A stretch of DNA of 50,087 nucleotides, taken from positions 1 to 50,087 of the forward strand of contig JAGWTA010000016.1 of the NCBI GenBank assembly GCA_028869185.1, written 5' to 3'. Made by a program: the position numbers and the translations under genes. Source of the stretch: Hyphomicrobiales bacterium. GTDB taxonomy: Bacteria; Pseudomonadota; Alphaproteobacteria; Rhizobiales; Beijerinckiaceae. Positions 8,689 to 17,816 of the stretch are shown one piece after another (the stretch's first letter is position 1; every line of letters starts with the position of its first letter). The notes under the pieces are model-generated. The model was not told the origin of the DNA and made no database searches. It saw only the letters and a list, made by a program, of their open reading frames with translations.

Positions 8689-9212
8689 TATCGCGCAAGC
8701 ATTTGTTTGATCAGATCGGGCGGCAGTTCGACGCCCGTCAGCTTCCACGTTCCGCCGGTGAAGCTGAACAGCAGCGGCGGCTTCTTGCCATCCGAAATCC
8801 TGATTTGCGTCGGGCTGACGATGGAAGCGTAGCGCAAAAATCCGTCGGCGCGGATTTTCTCGCCGGGCGCCGCCGGCGCGCCGCCCGCGCCGTCGCGCTG
8901 CATCAGCTCCGAGAACCCCGCGGGCGTGACGAGCGTGTCGACGAGATTGTTGACCACGCCGGGGCCGAGCGCTGCGGCAAGACCGGCCGCGATCCGCCCG
9001 CCGAGATCGCCGCCCGGCCGCGAGACATTGGCGAGAAGCGCAGCGTTCGCCTGTTCTTTCAGCGAGGCGCGCACAGCCGGGAAATCGACATGCGCGGCGA
9101 TTTGCGGCGCATCGCCGTTGCGCACGCCGTCTGCAAATTGATTGAGCGCATAAGCGGCGTAGCCCACCCAGGCGGCGATGAGGACGCCAAGAAGGGCCAC
9201 AACACGCTTCAT
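8688..9212 (-). CDS. DUF2939-domain protein
   Basis: A 174-residue protein of the DUF2939 family, function unknown. An N-terminal hydrophobic helix (VVALLGVLIAAWVGYAAYAL) acts as signal anchor or uncleaved signal, placing the rest in the periplasm. The pattern AYALNQFADGVRNGDAPQIAAHVDFPAVRASL near residues 20-50, in which a short helix is followed by a D/F-P-x-VR segment, is what marks the family. It starts three bases after the ppdK stop and its TAA overlaps the meaB ATG, so it is within one operon with them. Confidence 0.82.
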   Translation of the reverse strand: MKRVVALLGVLIAAWVGYAAYALNQFADGVRNGDAPQIAAHVDFPAVRASLKEQANAALLANVSRPGGDLGGRIAAGLAAALGPGVVNNLVDTLVTPAGFSELMQRDGAGGAPAAPGEKIRADGFLRYASIVSPTQIRISDGKKPPLLFSFTGGTWKLTGVELPPDLIKQMLAR

Positions 9213-9215
9213 CGC

Positions 9216-11894
9216 TTACGCCTCTCCCGCCGCCTTCTTGCCGAGCGCGGCCTGCGCCGCCGCAAGGCGCGCGATCGGCACGCGGTAGGGCGAGCAGGAC
9301 ACATAGTCGAGCCCGATCTTTTCGCAGAAGGCGATCGAGGCGGGATCGCCGCCATGTTCGCCGCAAATGCCGAGCTTGATCGAGGGCCGCGTCTTGCGGC
9401 CGCGTTCGGCGGCGATCTGCACCAGCTCGCCGACGCCGTCCTGATCGATGGTCACGAACGGATCGTTCGGCAGAATGCCCTTGGCGGTGTATGCGCCCAG
9501 GAACGAACCGGCGTCGTCGCGCGAAATGCCGAGCGTCGTCTGCGTCAGATCATTCGTGCCGAAGGAAAAGAATTCGGCGCTCTGCGCAATCTCGCCAGCG
9601 CGCAGGGCGGCGCGCGGCAATTCGATCATCGTGCCGACCGTGTAGGGCGTGACGACGCCCGTCTCTTTCGCCACCGCTTCCGCCATCGCGACGATGCGCG
9701 CCTTGATGAGGTCGAATTCCGGCCGCGTCATGACAAGCGGGATCATCACTTCGGCATGGACGGGCTTGCCGGTTTTCCTGCTGGCCGCGACGGCGCCCTC
9801 GAAAATCGCGCGCGCCTGCATTTCGGCGATCTCCGGATAGGCGACGGCGATGCGCACGCCGCGGAACCCGAGCATAGGATTGAACTCCGACAATTCTTCC
9901 GCGCGCGCCTTCAGCCGGCCCGCATCGGCGCCCATCGCTTTGGCGACTTCGGCGATTTCGGCGTCCGTATGCGGCAGGAATTCATGCAACGGCGGATCGA
10001 GCAGACGGATAGTGACCGGCAGGCCCGACATGATTTCGAACAGCGCCGCGAAATCGCCGCGCTGCATCGGCAGGATTTTGGCGAGCGCCGCGCGCCGGCC
10101 CTTTTCGTCGTCCGCCAGGATCATCTCGCGCACGGCGATGATGCGTTCTTCATCGAAGAACATATGCTCCGTGCGGCAAAGGCCGATGCCTTCTGCGCCG
10201 AACTGCCGCGCAATGCGCGCATCGTTCGGCGTGTCGGCGTTTGTGCGCACCTTCAGGCGGCGCGCGCCGTCGGCCCAGCTCATCAGCGTGGCGAAATCGC
10301 CGGACAGCTCGGGCTCGAGCATCTTCACAGCGCCGTCCATCACCTGTCCGGTCGAGCCGTCGATGGTGATTGTCTCGCCCTTCTTGAATGTGCGCGCGCC
10401 AGCGCGCAGCGTTCCGGCGGCGTAATCGACGCGCAAAGAGCCTGCCCCCGAAACGCAGGGCTTGCCCATCCCGCGCGCAACGACCGCCGCATGCGATGTC
10501 ATGCCGCCGCGCGTCGTCAGAATGCCTTCGGCGGCGTGCATGCCGTGAATGTCTTCCGGGCTTGTCTCGACGCGCACGAGAATGACCTTGTGGCCTGCCG
10601 CCTTCAGCGTTTCGGCTTCGTCCGAATTGAACACGATCTCGCCGCAAGCCGCGCCCGGCGAGGCGGGCAGGCCCGATCCGACGACCTTGCGCTCGGCCTT
10701 CGGGTCGATGGTGGGATGCAGCAACTGATCGAGCGAGAGCGGATCGACGCGGCCGATCGCGTCCTGTCGGGAAATCAGGCCTTCATGCGCCATCTCGATC
10801 GCGATGCGCAGCGCAGCCTTGGCGGTTCGCTTGCCGTTGCGCGTCTGCAGCATCCACAACTTGCCGCGCTCGACGGTGAATTCCATGTCCTGCATGTCGC
10901 GGTAGTGCTTTTCGAGCAAATGCGTGATGCGCACGAATTCGCCGAACACCTCCGGCAGCGCCGTCTCCATCGAGGCTTTTTCGGAGCCCGCCGCGATGCG
11001 CGCGACTTCCGTGATGTTCTGCGGCGTACGGATGCCGGCCACTACGTCCTCGCCCTGCGCATTGATGAGGAATTCGCCGTAAAGCTCCTTCTCGCCGGTC
11101 GAGGGATTGCGCGTGAAGGCGACGCCTGTCGCCGATGTCTCGCCCATATTGCCGAACACCATGGCCTGCACGTTGACGGCCGTGCCCCAGCTTTCGGGAA
11201 TGTCGTGCAGGCGGCGATAGGTGATTGCGCGCTGGTTCATCCATGAGGAGAACACCGCGCCGATCGCGCCCCACAATTGCTCGCGCGGATCCTGCGGGAA
11301 CGGCTTGCCGCTCTCGCGCTGCACGATCTCCTTGTATTGCGCGATCACCTTGCGCCAGTCGTCGGCGGAAAGCTCGGTGTCGAGCGAAAGGCCTTTCGAC
11401 TCCTTGTAGAACTCCAGCGCGTCCTCGAAATTGTGATGGTCGATGTCGAGCACCACGTTCGAATACATCTGGATGAAGCGGCGATAGGAATCGAAGGCGA
11501 AACGCTCGTCGCCGGCGCCGCTGGCGAGCGCGGGCACGGTCGCATCGTTGAGGCCGAGGTTTAGCACCGTGTCCATCATGCCCGGCATGGATGCGCGCGC
11601 GCCCGAGCGCACCGAAACCAGCAGCGGATTGCGCGTATCGCCGAATGCGCGGCCCGTCAGCTTGCCGACATGGGCGAGAGCCGCGTCCACCTGCGCGGAA
11701 AGTTCCGCCGGATACTGGCGTTCATGCGCATAGAAATAGGTGCAGACTTCCGTCGTGATTGTGAAACCGGGCGGGACGGGCAGGCCGAGGTTCGACATTT
11801 CCGCCAGATTGGCGCCCTTGCCGCCCAGCAGGTTCTTCAAGCCGCTCTCGCCTTCGGCCTTGCCGTCGCCGAAGGTGTAGACCCATTTCGCCAT
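9216..11894 (-). CDS. ppdK: Pyruvate, phosphate dikinase
   Basis: Cytoplasmic enzyme of 892 residues that interconverts pyruvate, ATP and phosphate with phosphoenolpyruvate, AMP and pyrophosphate. The N-terminal nucleotide-binding domain opens with LLGGKGANLAEMSNLGLPVP and has SVRSGARASMPGMMDTVLN near residue 91. The swivelling domain holds the phospho-carrier His in GGMTSHAAVVARGMGKP near 460, and the C-terminal PEP/pyruvate TIM barrel carries GLCRTEHMFF near 568 and the catalytic Cys segment LGICGEHGGDP near 835. Length and ends match the bacterial enzyme. It heads a tight leftward gene run. With MeaB it suggests gluconeogenic or C1/C2 assimilatory metabolism, an inference. Confidence 0.97.
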   Translation of the reverse strand: MAKWVYTFGDGKAEGESGLKNLLGGKGANLAEMSNLGLPVPPGFTITTEVCTYFYAHERQYPAELSAQVDAALAHVGKLTGRAFGDTRNPLLVSVRSGARASMPGMMDTVLNLGLNDATVPALASGAGDERFAFDSYRRFIQMYSNVVLDIDHHNFEDALEFYKESKGLSLDTELSADDWRKVIAQYKEIVQRESGKPFPQDPREQLWGAIGAVFSSWMNQRAITYRRLHDIPESWGTAVNVQAMVFGNMGETSATGVAFTRNPSTGEKELYGEFLINAQGEDVVAGIRTPQNITEVARIAAGSEKASMETALPEVFGEFVRITHLLEKHYRDMQDMEFTVERGKLWMLQTRNGKRTAKAALRIAIEMAHEGLISRQDAIGRVDPLSLDQLLHPTIDPKAERKVVGSGLPASPGAACGEIVFNSDEAETLKAAGHKVILVRVETSPEDIHGMHAAEGILTTRGGMTSHAAVVARGMGKPCVSGAGSLRVDYAAGTLRAGARTFKKGETITIDGSTGQVMDGAVKMLEPELSGDFATLMSWADGARRLKVRTNADTPNDARIARQFGAEGIGLCRTEHMFFDEERIIAVREMILADDEKGRRAALAKILPMQRGDFAALFEIMSGLPVTIRLLDPPLHEFLPHTDAEIAEVAKAMGADAGRLKARAEELSEFNPMLGFRGVRIAVAYPEIAEMQARAIFEGAVAASRKTGKPVHAEVMIPLVMTRPEFDLIKARIVAMAEAVAKETGVVTPYTVGTMIELPRAALRAGEIAQSAEFFSFGTNDLTQTTLGISRDDAGSFLGAYTAKGILPNDPFVTIDQDGVGELVQIAAERGRKTRPSIKLGICGEHGGDPASIAFCEKIGLDYVSCSPYRVPIARLAAAQAALGKKAAGEA

Positions 11895-11917
11895 GCTTGC
11901 AGTCCTCTGAAAGTGAG

Positions 11918-11944
11918 AGCGCCGCGCTCCTGTCGCGCGGCGCT
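11918..11944 (-). terminator. GC-rich hairpin between hdeD-like gene and ppdK
   Basis: Nine-base arms (11918-11926 and 11936-11944) with a nine-base loop. It lies 48 bases after the stop of the HdeD-like gene and 24 bases before the ppdK start, both leftward. No T tract follows on the minus strand, so it could be a weak terminator or part of the ppdK leader. Confidence 0.35.
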
Positions 11945-11991
11945 TTATTGCAGAAAGAATTATCGTCGATCAATGCGGCGCAACGTCCGCC

Positions 11992-12624
11992 TTAATGGTC
12001 TGGCTCCAGATGCTCGGGCTCGTGCTGGCCGTGGTCAACCGGATGGTGGTTATGGCTTTTCAGGCGCAGTCCGAAACCGATCCAGGTCAGGCCGTAGAAC
12101 AAAAGGTCGATCCCCAGGAACGTGCCCAGAACGAACAGGCTCGTCGCCGGCCAGCCGGACAGGATCAATCCGCCAAGCGCGATGGTGATGAGGCCAGACA
12201 GCGCCAGCATGGCCTTGGAGCCGGGTTCCATCCGGAAAGCGGCCACAACGCGCATGACGCCCGTCGCCAGCATGGCCGCGCCCAGAAACAGCGTGAATCC
12301 GGCCGCCGCAAGCAGAGGTTGCGCCAGCGCCAGCGCGCCGGCCACGATATAGAGTAGGCCGGCCAGGACCCAGAGCATGAGCCAGCCCCAGCTTTTGGCC
12401 CTGAAGCCGATCACGATTTCCGAGCCGCCCGCCAGAATCATCGCCAGGCCGATCATGAAAACAGAGGCGATCGTGCCCTGCACGACCAGATAAAGCAATG
12501 TTATCAATCCCATAATAGCGCACAGCGCGCCATAGGCGACAAACCAGCCCCAACGGGCCCGCAACTGGCGAATGGCGTCGCCAAGATTATGCAACCCGGC
12601 TGATGGCGAAAGCGGCGTTGTCAT
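11992..12624 (-). CDS. HdeD-family (DUF308) membrane protein
   Basis: A 210-residue inner-membrane protein with six predicted helices arranged as three DUF308 hairpins (e.g. [20 protein letters not shown] near residue 27). E. coli HdeD contributes to acid resistance at high cell density; the role here is untested. A His-rich tail ([15 protein letters not shown]) ends the protein and could bind metal. The start at 12624 follows an AGGAGGG box; everything further upstream in this frame is the antisense of dxs. It is divergent from dxs across about 200 bases. Confidence 0.85.
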   Translation of the reverse strand: MTTPLSPSAGLHNLGDAIRQLRARWGWFVAYGALCAIMGLITLLYLVVQGTIASVFMIGLAMILAGGSEIVIGFRAKSWGWLMLWVLAGLLYIVAGALALAQPLLAAAGFTLFLGAAMLATGVMRVVAAFRMEPGSKAMLALSGLITIALGGLILSGWPATSLFVLGTFLGIDLLFYGLTWIGFGLRLKSHNHHPVDHGQHEPEHLEPDH

Positions 12625-12768
12625 GTGGACCCCTCCTGTGTGAGGGGCAAGTGTAACGCGCCGGTTCCGCAGGGCAAGGCGCGCGTCGGCGCCGACGAGC
12701 GGGCAGGGCGCAGACTCAAATCCGCGCGCTGGCCAGGCTTTCGGCATTTGCCGCGCGGGAACCCTTGG

Positions 12769-12825
12769 TATACATGCAAATCGAAACAAATACGGCGGGT
12801 TCCACCCGCTCCAGAGATTGACGGC
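12769..12825 (+). promoter_or_regulatory. Possible dxs promoter and leader
   Basis: TTGCCG (12748-12753) and TATACA (12769-12774) are the best -35/-10 pair in the dxs/hdeD divergent region, but the 15-base spacing is short, so this is only a candidate. A weak AGAG box precedes the GTG start at 12826. Confidence 0.25.
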
Positions 12826-14739
12826 GTGACGAGCAAAACCCCCCTTCTCGACCGGATCAAGGTTCCGGCCGATCTTCGCCAACTGCCCGAAAGCGATCTG
12901 CGTCAGGTCGCGGACGAATTGCGCACGGAAACCATTGACGCGGTTTCGGTCACCGGCGGCCATCTGGGGGCAGGTCTCGGCGTCGTCGAACTGACGGTCG
13001 CGCTGCATCACGTTTTCGACACGCCGCGCGACAAGATTATCTGGGACGTCGGCCATCAGGCCTATCCGCACAAGATCCTGACCGGCCGGCGCGATCGCAT
13101 CCGCACCCTGCGCATGGGCGGAGGCCTTTCGGGCTTCACCAAGCGCGCCGAGAGCGATTACGACGCATTTGGCGCCGCCCATTCCTCGACATCGATTTCC
13201 GCCGCGCTCGGCATGGCCGTGGCGCGCGATCTCGGCGCGGAAAACAATAATGTCGTCGCGGTGATCGGCGACGGCTCGATGTCGGCGGGCATGGCCTATG
13301 AAGCCATGAACAACGCCGGCGCGCTCAAGTCGCGCCTCATCGTCATCCTCAACGACAACGACATGTCGATCGCCCCGCCGGTCGGCGCCATGTCGGCCTA
13401 TCTCGCGCGTCTGGCCTCGGGCAGCTACGCCTCGCTGCGCCAGACGGTGAAGCAGATCGCCAGCCACCTGCCCAAGCCGCTTTACGAGCGCGCCAAGCGC
13501 GCCGAGGAATACGGCCGCGGTTTCGTCACCGGCGGCACGCTGTTCGAGGAAATGGGCTTTTATTACGTCGGCCCGATCGACGGCCACAATCTCGACCATC
13601 TGCTGCCTGTGCTGAAAAACGTGCGCGATATGCCGAGCGGGCCTGTGCTCGTCCATGTCGTCACGCAAAAAGGCAAGGGTTACGCGCCTGCGGAAGCTTC
13701 TGCGGACAAGTATCACGGCGTCACGACCTTCGATGTCGTCACTGGCGCGCAGGCCAAGCCCAAGGCCAATGCGCCGTCCTACACGCGCGTTTTTGCCGAC
13801 AGCCTCATTCAGGAGGCCGAGCAGGACGACCGCATCGTGGCCATCACGGCGGCGATGCCCTCGGGTACAGGACTCGACATTTTCGGCAAGCGTTTCCCGG
13901 CCCGCACATTCGATGTCGGCATTGCCGAACAGCACGCTGTCACCTTCGCCGCCGGCCTTGCGGCGGAAGGCTACAAGCCGTTCTGCGCGATTTATTCGAC
14001 GTTCCTGCAACGCGGTTACGACCAGGTCGCCCACGATGTCGACCTGCAGAAGCTGCCGGTGCGTTTTGCAATGGATCGCGCCGGCCTCGTCGGCGCCGAC
14101 GGGCCGACGCATGCGGGCGCCTTCGATATCGCCTATCTCGGCTGCCTGCCGAATATGGTGGTGATGGCCGCCTCCGACGAAGCCGAACTCGTGCATATGG
14201 TCGCCACCGCCGTCGCCTATGATGAAGGCCCCATCGCCTTCCGTTATCCGCGCGGCGAGGGCGTCGGCTGCGAAATGCCTGCGCGCGGCGAAATTCTGGA
14301 AATCGGCAAGGGTCGCATCGTGCGGCAGGGCTCGAAAATCGCCATCCTGTCGCTCGGCACGCGCCTTGCCGAGGCGCTGCATGCGGCCGAAGACCTGGAG
14401 CAGCGCGGCTTTTCGACGACGGTCGCGGACGCGCGTTTCGCCAAACCGCTCGACATCGGACTGGTGCGCCGTCTGGCCGCCAATCACGAAGTGCTCATCA
14501 CGGTCGAGGAAGGTTCGCGCGGCGGTTTCGGCGCCTATGTCCTGCATCAACTCGCCGAGGACGGCATGCTCGATCGCGGCCTGAAAGTGCGCTCCATGAC
14601 GCTGCCCGACGCCTATCAGGATCACGACAAACCGGAAAAAATGTATGCAGCCGCCGGCCTCGACGCCAGGGGCATCGTCGCCAAGGCGCTGCTGGCCCTC
14701 GGCGACGAACGCGGCGCAGCGCAGGCGCTGATCGCGTGA
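12826..14739 (+). CDS. dxs: 1-deoxy-D-xylulose-5-phosphate synthase
   Basis: First enzyme of the MEP isoprenoid pathway: condenses pyruvate and glyceraldehyde 3-phosphate using thiamine diphosphate. The GTG start at 12826 gives 637 residues, the family length; no ATG fits and the open frame upstream encodes nothing plausible. Visible motifs are [17 protein letters not shown] near residue 45, the thiamine-diphosphate motif [18 protein letters not shown] near 147, LNDNDMSI, and the catalytic Glu in [13 protein letters not shown] near 362. C-terminal transketolase domain contains [13 protein letters not shown] near 566. First gene of an overlapping operon with tlyA and an RNA methyltransferase gene. 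Confidence 0.97.
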   Translation: MTSKTPLLDRIKVPADLRQLPESDLRQVADELRTETIDAVSVTGGHLGAGLGVVELTVALHHVFDTPRDKIIWDVGHQAYPHKILTGRRDRIRTLRMGGGLSGFTKRAESDYDAFGAAHSSTSISAALGMAVARDLGAENNNVVAVIGDGSMSAGMAYEAMNNAGALKSRLIVILNDNDMSIAPPVGAMSAYLARLASGSYASLRQTVKQIASHLPKPLYERAKRAEEYGRGFVTGGTLFEEMGFYYVGPIDGHNLDHLLPVLKNVRDMPSGPVLVHVVTQKGKGYAPAEASADKYHGVTTFDVVTGAQAKPKANAPSYTRVFADSLIQEAEQDDRIVAITAAMPSGTGLDIFGKRFPARTFDVGIAEQHAVTFAAGLAAEGYKPFCAIYSTFLQRGYDQVAHDVDLQKLPVRFAMDRAGLVGADGPTHAGAFDIAYLGCLPNMVVMAASDEAELVHMVATAVAYDEGPIAFRYPRGEGVGCEMPARGEILEIGKGRIVRQGSKIAILSLGTRLAEALHAAEDLEQRGFSTTVADARFAKPLDIGLVRRLAANHEVLITVEEGSRGGFGAYVLHQLAEDGMLDRGLKVRSMTLPDAYQDHDKPEKMYAAAGLDARGIVAKALLALGDERGAAQALIA

Positions 14740-15479
14740 ACGCGCGCGCCGCGCGCGCCGACGTCGCGCTGGTCGAGCGCGGTTTTTTTCCGAGCCGCGC
14801 CAAGGCGCGCGAGGCGATCGAGGCAGGCCTTGTCCGCGTCGCAGGCCGCATCGTCGTCAAACCTTCCGAGCCCATTGCGCCCGAGGCTTCAATCGATGCG
14901 CGCGCGCCCTATGAATGGGTGTCGCGCGGCGGCGTGAAACTGGCCGCCGCATTGGACGCTTTCGCGCTCGACCCGCGCGACAAACGCTGTCTCGACATCG
15001 GCGCTTCGACGGGCGGCTTCACGCATGTGCTGCTGACGGCCGGCGCGCAGCGTGTGCTGGCTGTGGATGTCGGCCACGGACAATTGCACGAAAGGATCGC
15101 CGGCGATCCGCGCGTCGTCAGCCTTGAACAGACGGACGCCCGCAAGCTGACGGCCGACGCTGTTGCTGCATCCCTGCGCGGCGCGCCGCAATTCATCGTC
15201 GTGGATGTGAGTTTCATTCCGTTGCGTCTCGTTCTGCCGCATGTTCTGGCGCTCGCAGCGCCCGAAGCCGAACTCGTGGCGTTGGTCAAACCGCAATTCG
15301 AAGCGGGGCGCGAACACGTCAGGAAAGGCGTCGTGCGCGATGAAAAAATCCACGCCGCCGTGTTGGCCGATGCTGCGGAAGCGGTCGCGCGCTGCGGCTG
15401 GAGCCTCATTGGCGACATGCCGTCTCCCATCGAGGGCGGCGACGGCAATCGCGAATTTCTGATCGCGGCGCGCCGATGA
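14736..15479 (+). CDS. tlyA: TlyA-family rRNA 2'-O-methyltransferase
   Basis: A 247-residue S4-domain plus FtsJ-like methyltransferase; characterised TlyA enzymes add 2'-O-methyl groups to cytidines in 16S and/or 23S rRNA. The S4 RNA-binding domain covers roughly residues 1-60 ([21 protein letters not shown]), followed by [11 protein letters not shown], the SAM-binding motif [15 protein letters not shown] near 87 and the VKPQFEAG segment near 188. The start is a GTG that overlaps the dxs stop (GTGA), implying translational coupling; the dxs-tlyA pairing occurs in many bacteria. Some TlyA homologues have been called hemolysins, a label not supported here. Confidence 0.93.
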   Translation: MNARAARADVALVERGFFPSRAKAREAIEAGLVRVAGRIVVKPSEPIAPEASIDARAPYEWVSRGGVKLAAALDAFALDPRDKRCLDIGASTGGFTHVLLTAGAQRVLAVDVGHGQLHERIAGDPRVVSLEQTDARKLTADAVAASLRGAPQFIVVDVSFIPLRLVLPHVLALAAPEAELVALVKPQFEAGREHVRKGVVRDEKIHAAVLADAAEAVARCGWSLIGDMPSPIEGGDGNREFLIAARR

Positions 15480-16753
15480 TCGATCTCAATGCGAAACTGA
15501 AAATCGAAAAGCTTGGCGCGCGTGGCGAAGGCGTCGCCCAATCGGCGCACGGCGTCGTTTTCACGCCTTACGCGCTGCCCGGCGATGAAATTCTCGCGGA
15601 AGTCGACGGCGAGCGAGGCAAACTGGTCGAGGTGCTGCGGCCCTCGCAGGATCGCATTCCGCCATTTTGCGCTCATTACACGATTTGCGGCGGCTGCGCC
15701 GTGCAGGGTCTGCGCGCGGGCGCCTATGACGCCTGGAAGCGCGGCTTGCTCGAGGCCGCGCTGGCGAATGCTGGCGTTGCGGCCGATGTGCGCCCACTCG
15801 TCGACGCGCATGGCCTTGGGCGCCGACGCGCCGTTTTTCATGCGCGCTACGATGCGCGCGGACGCGCCCGCGTGGGCTTCATGCAGGCGCGCGCGCATGA
15901 TCTTGTGGAAATCGACGCATGCCCCTTGCTTGCGCCTGCGCTCCGGCCGGCGCTGGCCGCAGCGCGCGCGATTGCAGACGCGCTGCGCGCGCTCGACAAG
16001 CCGCTGGACATCGCCGCAGTTGCAACGCAAGCCGGTCTCGACGTCGACATCCGCGGCGCTGGCCGGCTCGAATTCGCCGAACGGCAGGCTTTGATCGCGC
16101 TGGCGCAGGACAGCGATCTTGCGCGCATTTCCAACCACGGCGTCGCGCTCATCGAAGTTCGCCAGCCGTTTCTCGTCATGGGCGCCGCCCGTGTCGCGCC
16201 TCCGCCCGGCGCGTTCCTGCAGGCGACCGCGGCGGGAGAAGAGGCGCTGACGCGCCTTGTATGCGAAGCGGCGCGCGGCGCGCGCAGGGTCGCCGATCTT
16301 TTCGCCGGCGTCGGCACATTCGCATTGCGCCTTGCCGAACATGCGGAGGTCGACGCTGTCGAAATGGACGGCGCGGCGTTGGCTGCGCTCGCCAGGGCCG
16401 CTCATCACGCGGCGGGCCTGAAGCGGATTGCGACGCAGACGCGCGATCTGTTCCGCCGCCCGCTCAGCGCCGCCGAATTGCAGCCATTCGACTGTGTCGT
16501 GTTCGATCCCCCGCGCGCCGGCGCGCCCGAACAGGCGCGCCAGATCGCTGCAAGCGATGTCGCGCGCGTCGTCGGCGTGTCCTGCAATCCACAGACATTT
16601 GCGCGCGATGCAAAGATTTTGATCGAAGGCGGCTTTGCGCTTGAAAGCGCAACGCCGGTCGATCAGTTCCGCGCCTCGGCGCATCTGGAATGCGTCGGCG
16701 TGTTCAACCGCGCGCGCAAGAGCAAGCCACGTCGCAGCCTGCTGTCGCGTTAG
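15476..16753 (+). CDS. Class I SAM RNA m5U methyltransferase (RumA/TrmA-like)
   Basis: Methylates C5 of a uridine in rRNA or tRNA. The 425-residue protein has an N-terminal TRAM-like segment (residues 5-58), the iron-sulfur Cys set CAHYTICGGC near residue 65 plus a distal Cys in DACPLL, a SAM motif DLFAGVGTFALRLAE near 280, the VFDPPRAG motif near 342 and the nucleophile segment GVSCNPQTFARD near 364. The Fe-S cluster points to the RlmD/RlmC branch rather than TrmA, but the target uridine cannot be chosen from sequence. Start overlaps the tlyA stop as ATGA; third gene of the dxs operon. Confidence 0.92.
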   Translation: MIDLNAKLKIEKLGARGEGVAQSAHGVVFTPYALPGDEILAEVDGERGKLVEVLRPSQDRIPPFCAHYTICGGCAVQGLRAGAYDAWKRGLLEAALANAGVAADVRPLVDAHGLGRRRAVFHARYDARGRARVGFMQARAHDLVEIDACPLLAPALRPALAAARAIADALRALDKPLDIAAVATQAGLDVDIRGAGRLEFAERQALIALAQDSDLARISNHGVALIEVRQPFLVMGAARVAPPPGAFLQATAAGEEALTRLVCEAARGARRVADLFAGVGTFALRLAEHAEVDAVEMDGAALAALARAAHHAAGLKRIATQTRDLFRRPLSAAELQPFDCVVFDPPRAGAPEQARQIAASDVARVVGVSCNPQTFARDAKILIEGGFALESATPVDQFRASAHLECVGVFNRARKSKPRRSLLSR

Positions 16754-16761
16754 CGCGGCCT

Positions 16762-17019
16762 TCACCCGAAGCGGATTTTCATCGCCACGATGGCGCTGAC
16801 GAGCACGAAGGTTACGGCGTTGGCGACGATGACGGGCGCCGAGCCGATCATCAGCCCATAGATGAGCCAAAGGGCGACGCCGCCAGCAAAGGCGCTTTGC
16901 GTGACGAGCGAAATCGCCTTGGTGTCGCGCGTGCGCAGGATGCGCAACGCCTGCGGCGCCCAGCAGAGCGTCGTCAGCGTTGCGGCCAGAGTTCCAATGA
17001 TGTCGGCGTTGATGGGCAT
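16762..17019 (-). CDS. SemiSWEET-like sugar transporter
   Basis: Small inner-membrane protein of 85 residues with three hydrophobic helices, the size and topology of a SemiSWEET half-transporter that works as a dimer to move sugars. The PQ-loop signature LCWAPQALRILRTRDTKAIS lies near residue 18, and the third helix is IVANAVTFVLVSAIVAM. The start MPINADII at 17019 is preferred; the frame extends 16 codons upstream into the adjacent yedK end. It lies seven bases after the yedK stop, so the two are probably cotranscribed. Substrate unknown. Confidence 0.85.
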   Translation of the reverse strand: MPINADIIGTLAATLTTLCWAPQALRILRTRDTKAISLVTQSAFAGGVALWLIYGLMIGSAPVIVANAVTFVLVSAIVAMKIRFG

Positions 17020-17026
17020 GGCGCTT

Positions 17027-17722
17027 TCAAAGCAGCGAGACGGGGGTCTGAATCTCAGGCCCGTCATTCTGGTAGGAATTCACGGCTGAGGAAACTTCGA
17101 CAAAGCCGATGGCGTCGTCGGGAGCTGGGCGCAGCAGTTTGAGCGCCCGCGCTGGGTCTTCGCCGGCGTGATCGAGCCAGATGTCGAAATCTTCGGGCGC
17201 GATCAGCGCCGGCGCGCGTTCGTGCACGGCCGCAAGCGCGCCATTCGCGAGCGTCGTGACGATGCAGGCCGTGTCGATCTCGCTGCCCGAGGCGTCCATC
17301 CATGTTTCCCAAAGGCCCGCCAGGGCGAGCGGCGCGCCATCGACGGCGCGAAAAAGAAACGGTCTCTTAACCATCTTGCCGGCATAGCCGCGCTCGCGTC
17401 GCCACTCGTACCAGCCGTCCGCGACGAACAGACAACGCCGCCGCCGCACGGCCGCGCGATAGCTCGGCTTTTCCGTCAGCGTCTCGGCGCGCGCGTTCAC
17501 GATCAGCGGAAATTCCTTCGGGTCTTTTGCAAAGCCTGGCAGAAAACCCCAGCGCGCCAGCATGAAATGCCGATCGCGCGGACCCTCGCGGCCGCTCACG
17601 ACGATGGGAACGGGCTGTGTGGGCGCGACATTGTAGCGGGGCGGAAAGTTCGGTTGCTCGCCGTATCCGAAATGGCGGCGCATCGTCTCTGGCGAAGAAG
17701 TGATGGCGTATCGCCCGCACAT
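17027..17722 (-). CDS. yedK: SOS response-associated peptidase / abasic-site shield (YedK/HMCES)
   Basis: SRAP protein of 231 residues. Known members form a thiazolidine DNA-protein crosslink through Cys2 with abasic sites in single-stranded DNA, shielding them from cleavage. The N-terminus MCGRYA retains the catalytic Cys; YNVAPTQPVPIV near residue 30, NARAETL near 77 and the ADGWYEW segment near 101 are family blocks, and the active-site His is in AVHERAPALI near 176. No SOS box is visible in its upstream region, so control by LexA is not supported here. Divergent from the 171-residue unknown gene; SemiSWEET gene follows. Confidence 0.93.
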   Translation of the reverse strand: MCGRYAITSSPETMRRHFGYGEQPNFPPRYNVAPTQPVPIVVSGREGPRDRHFMLARWGFLPGFAKDPKEFPLIVNARAETLTEKPSYRAAVRRRRCLFVADGWYEWRRERGYAGKMVKRPFLFRAVDGAPLALAGLWETWMDASGSEIDTACIVTTLANGALAAVHERAPALIAPEDFDIWLDHAGEDPARALKLLRPAPDDAIGFVEVSSAVNSYQNDGPEIQTPVSLL

Positions 17723-17764
17723 GAAGGGGTGCTGCTCCCGAAAACGGCGTGTAACGGAAAGGAC

Positions 17765-17794
17765 TTGTTATCAATTATCGCCTAACGATAGCAT
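17765..17794 (+). promoter_or_regulatory. Candidate promoter with inverted repeat before the 171-residue gene
   Basis: TTGTTA (17765-17770) and TAGCAT (17789-17794) with 18-base spacing. A perfect five-base inverted repeat (TATCG/CGATA, 17776-17790) sits within it and could be an operator. It lies 23 bases before the start at 17817. Confidence 0.35.
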
Positions 17795-17816
17795 ACCACA
17801 GATAAAGACGGCGCTC

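Noticed and set aside
8703-11246. 847-codon open frame on the plus strand opposite ppdK
   Set aside because: It is antisense to the clear ppdK and DUF2939 genes; the very high GC of third codon positions makes long opposite-strand frames common.
12625-14625. Continuation of the HdeD-like frame for more than 650 codons upstream on the minus strand
   Set aside because: The HdeD-like protein starts at 12624 with a good ribosome binding site; the rest is antisense of dxs.
14909-16870. Long minus-strand frame over tlyA and the RNA methyltransferase
   Set aside because: Antisense shadow; both plus-strand genes have complete motifs.
17367-17374. TTAACCAT inside yedK
   Set aside because: It lies in the coding sequence and simply encodes Met-Val-Lys.
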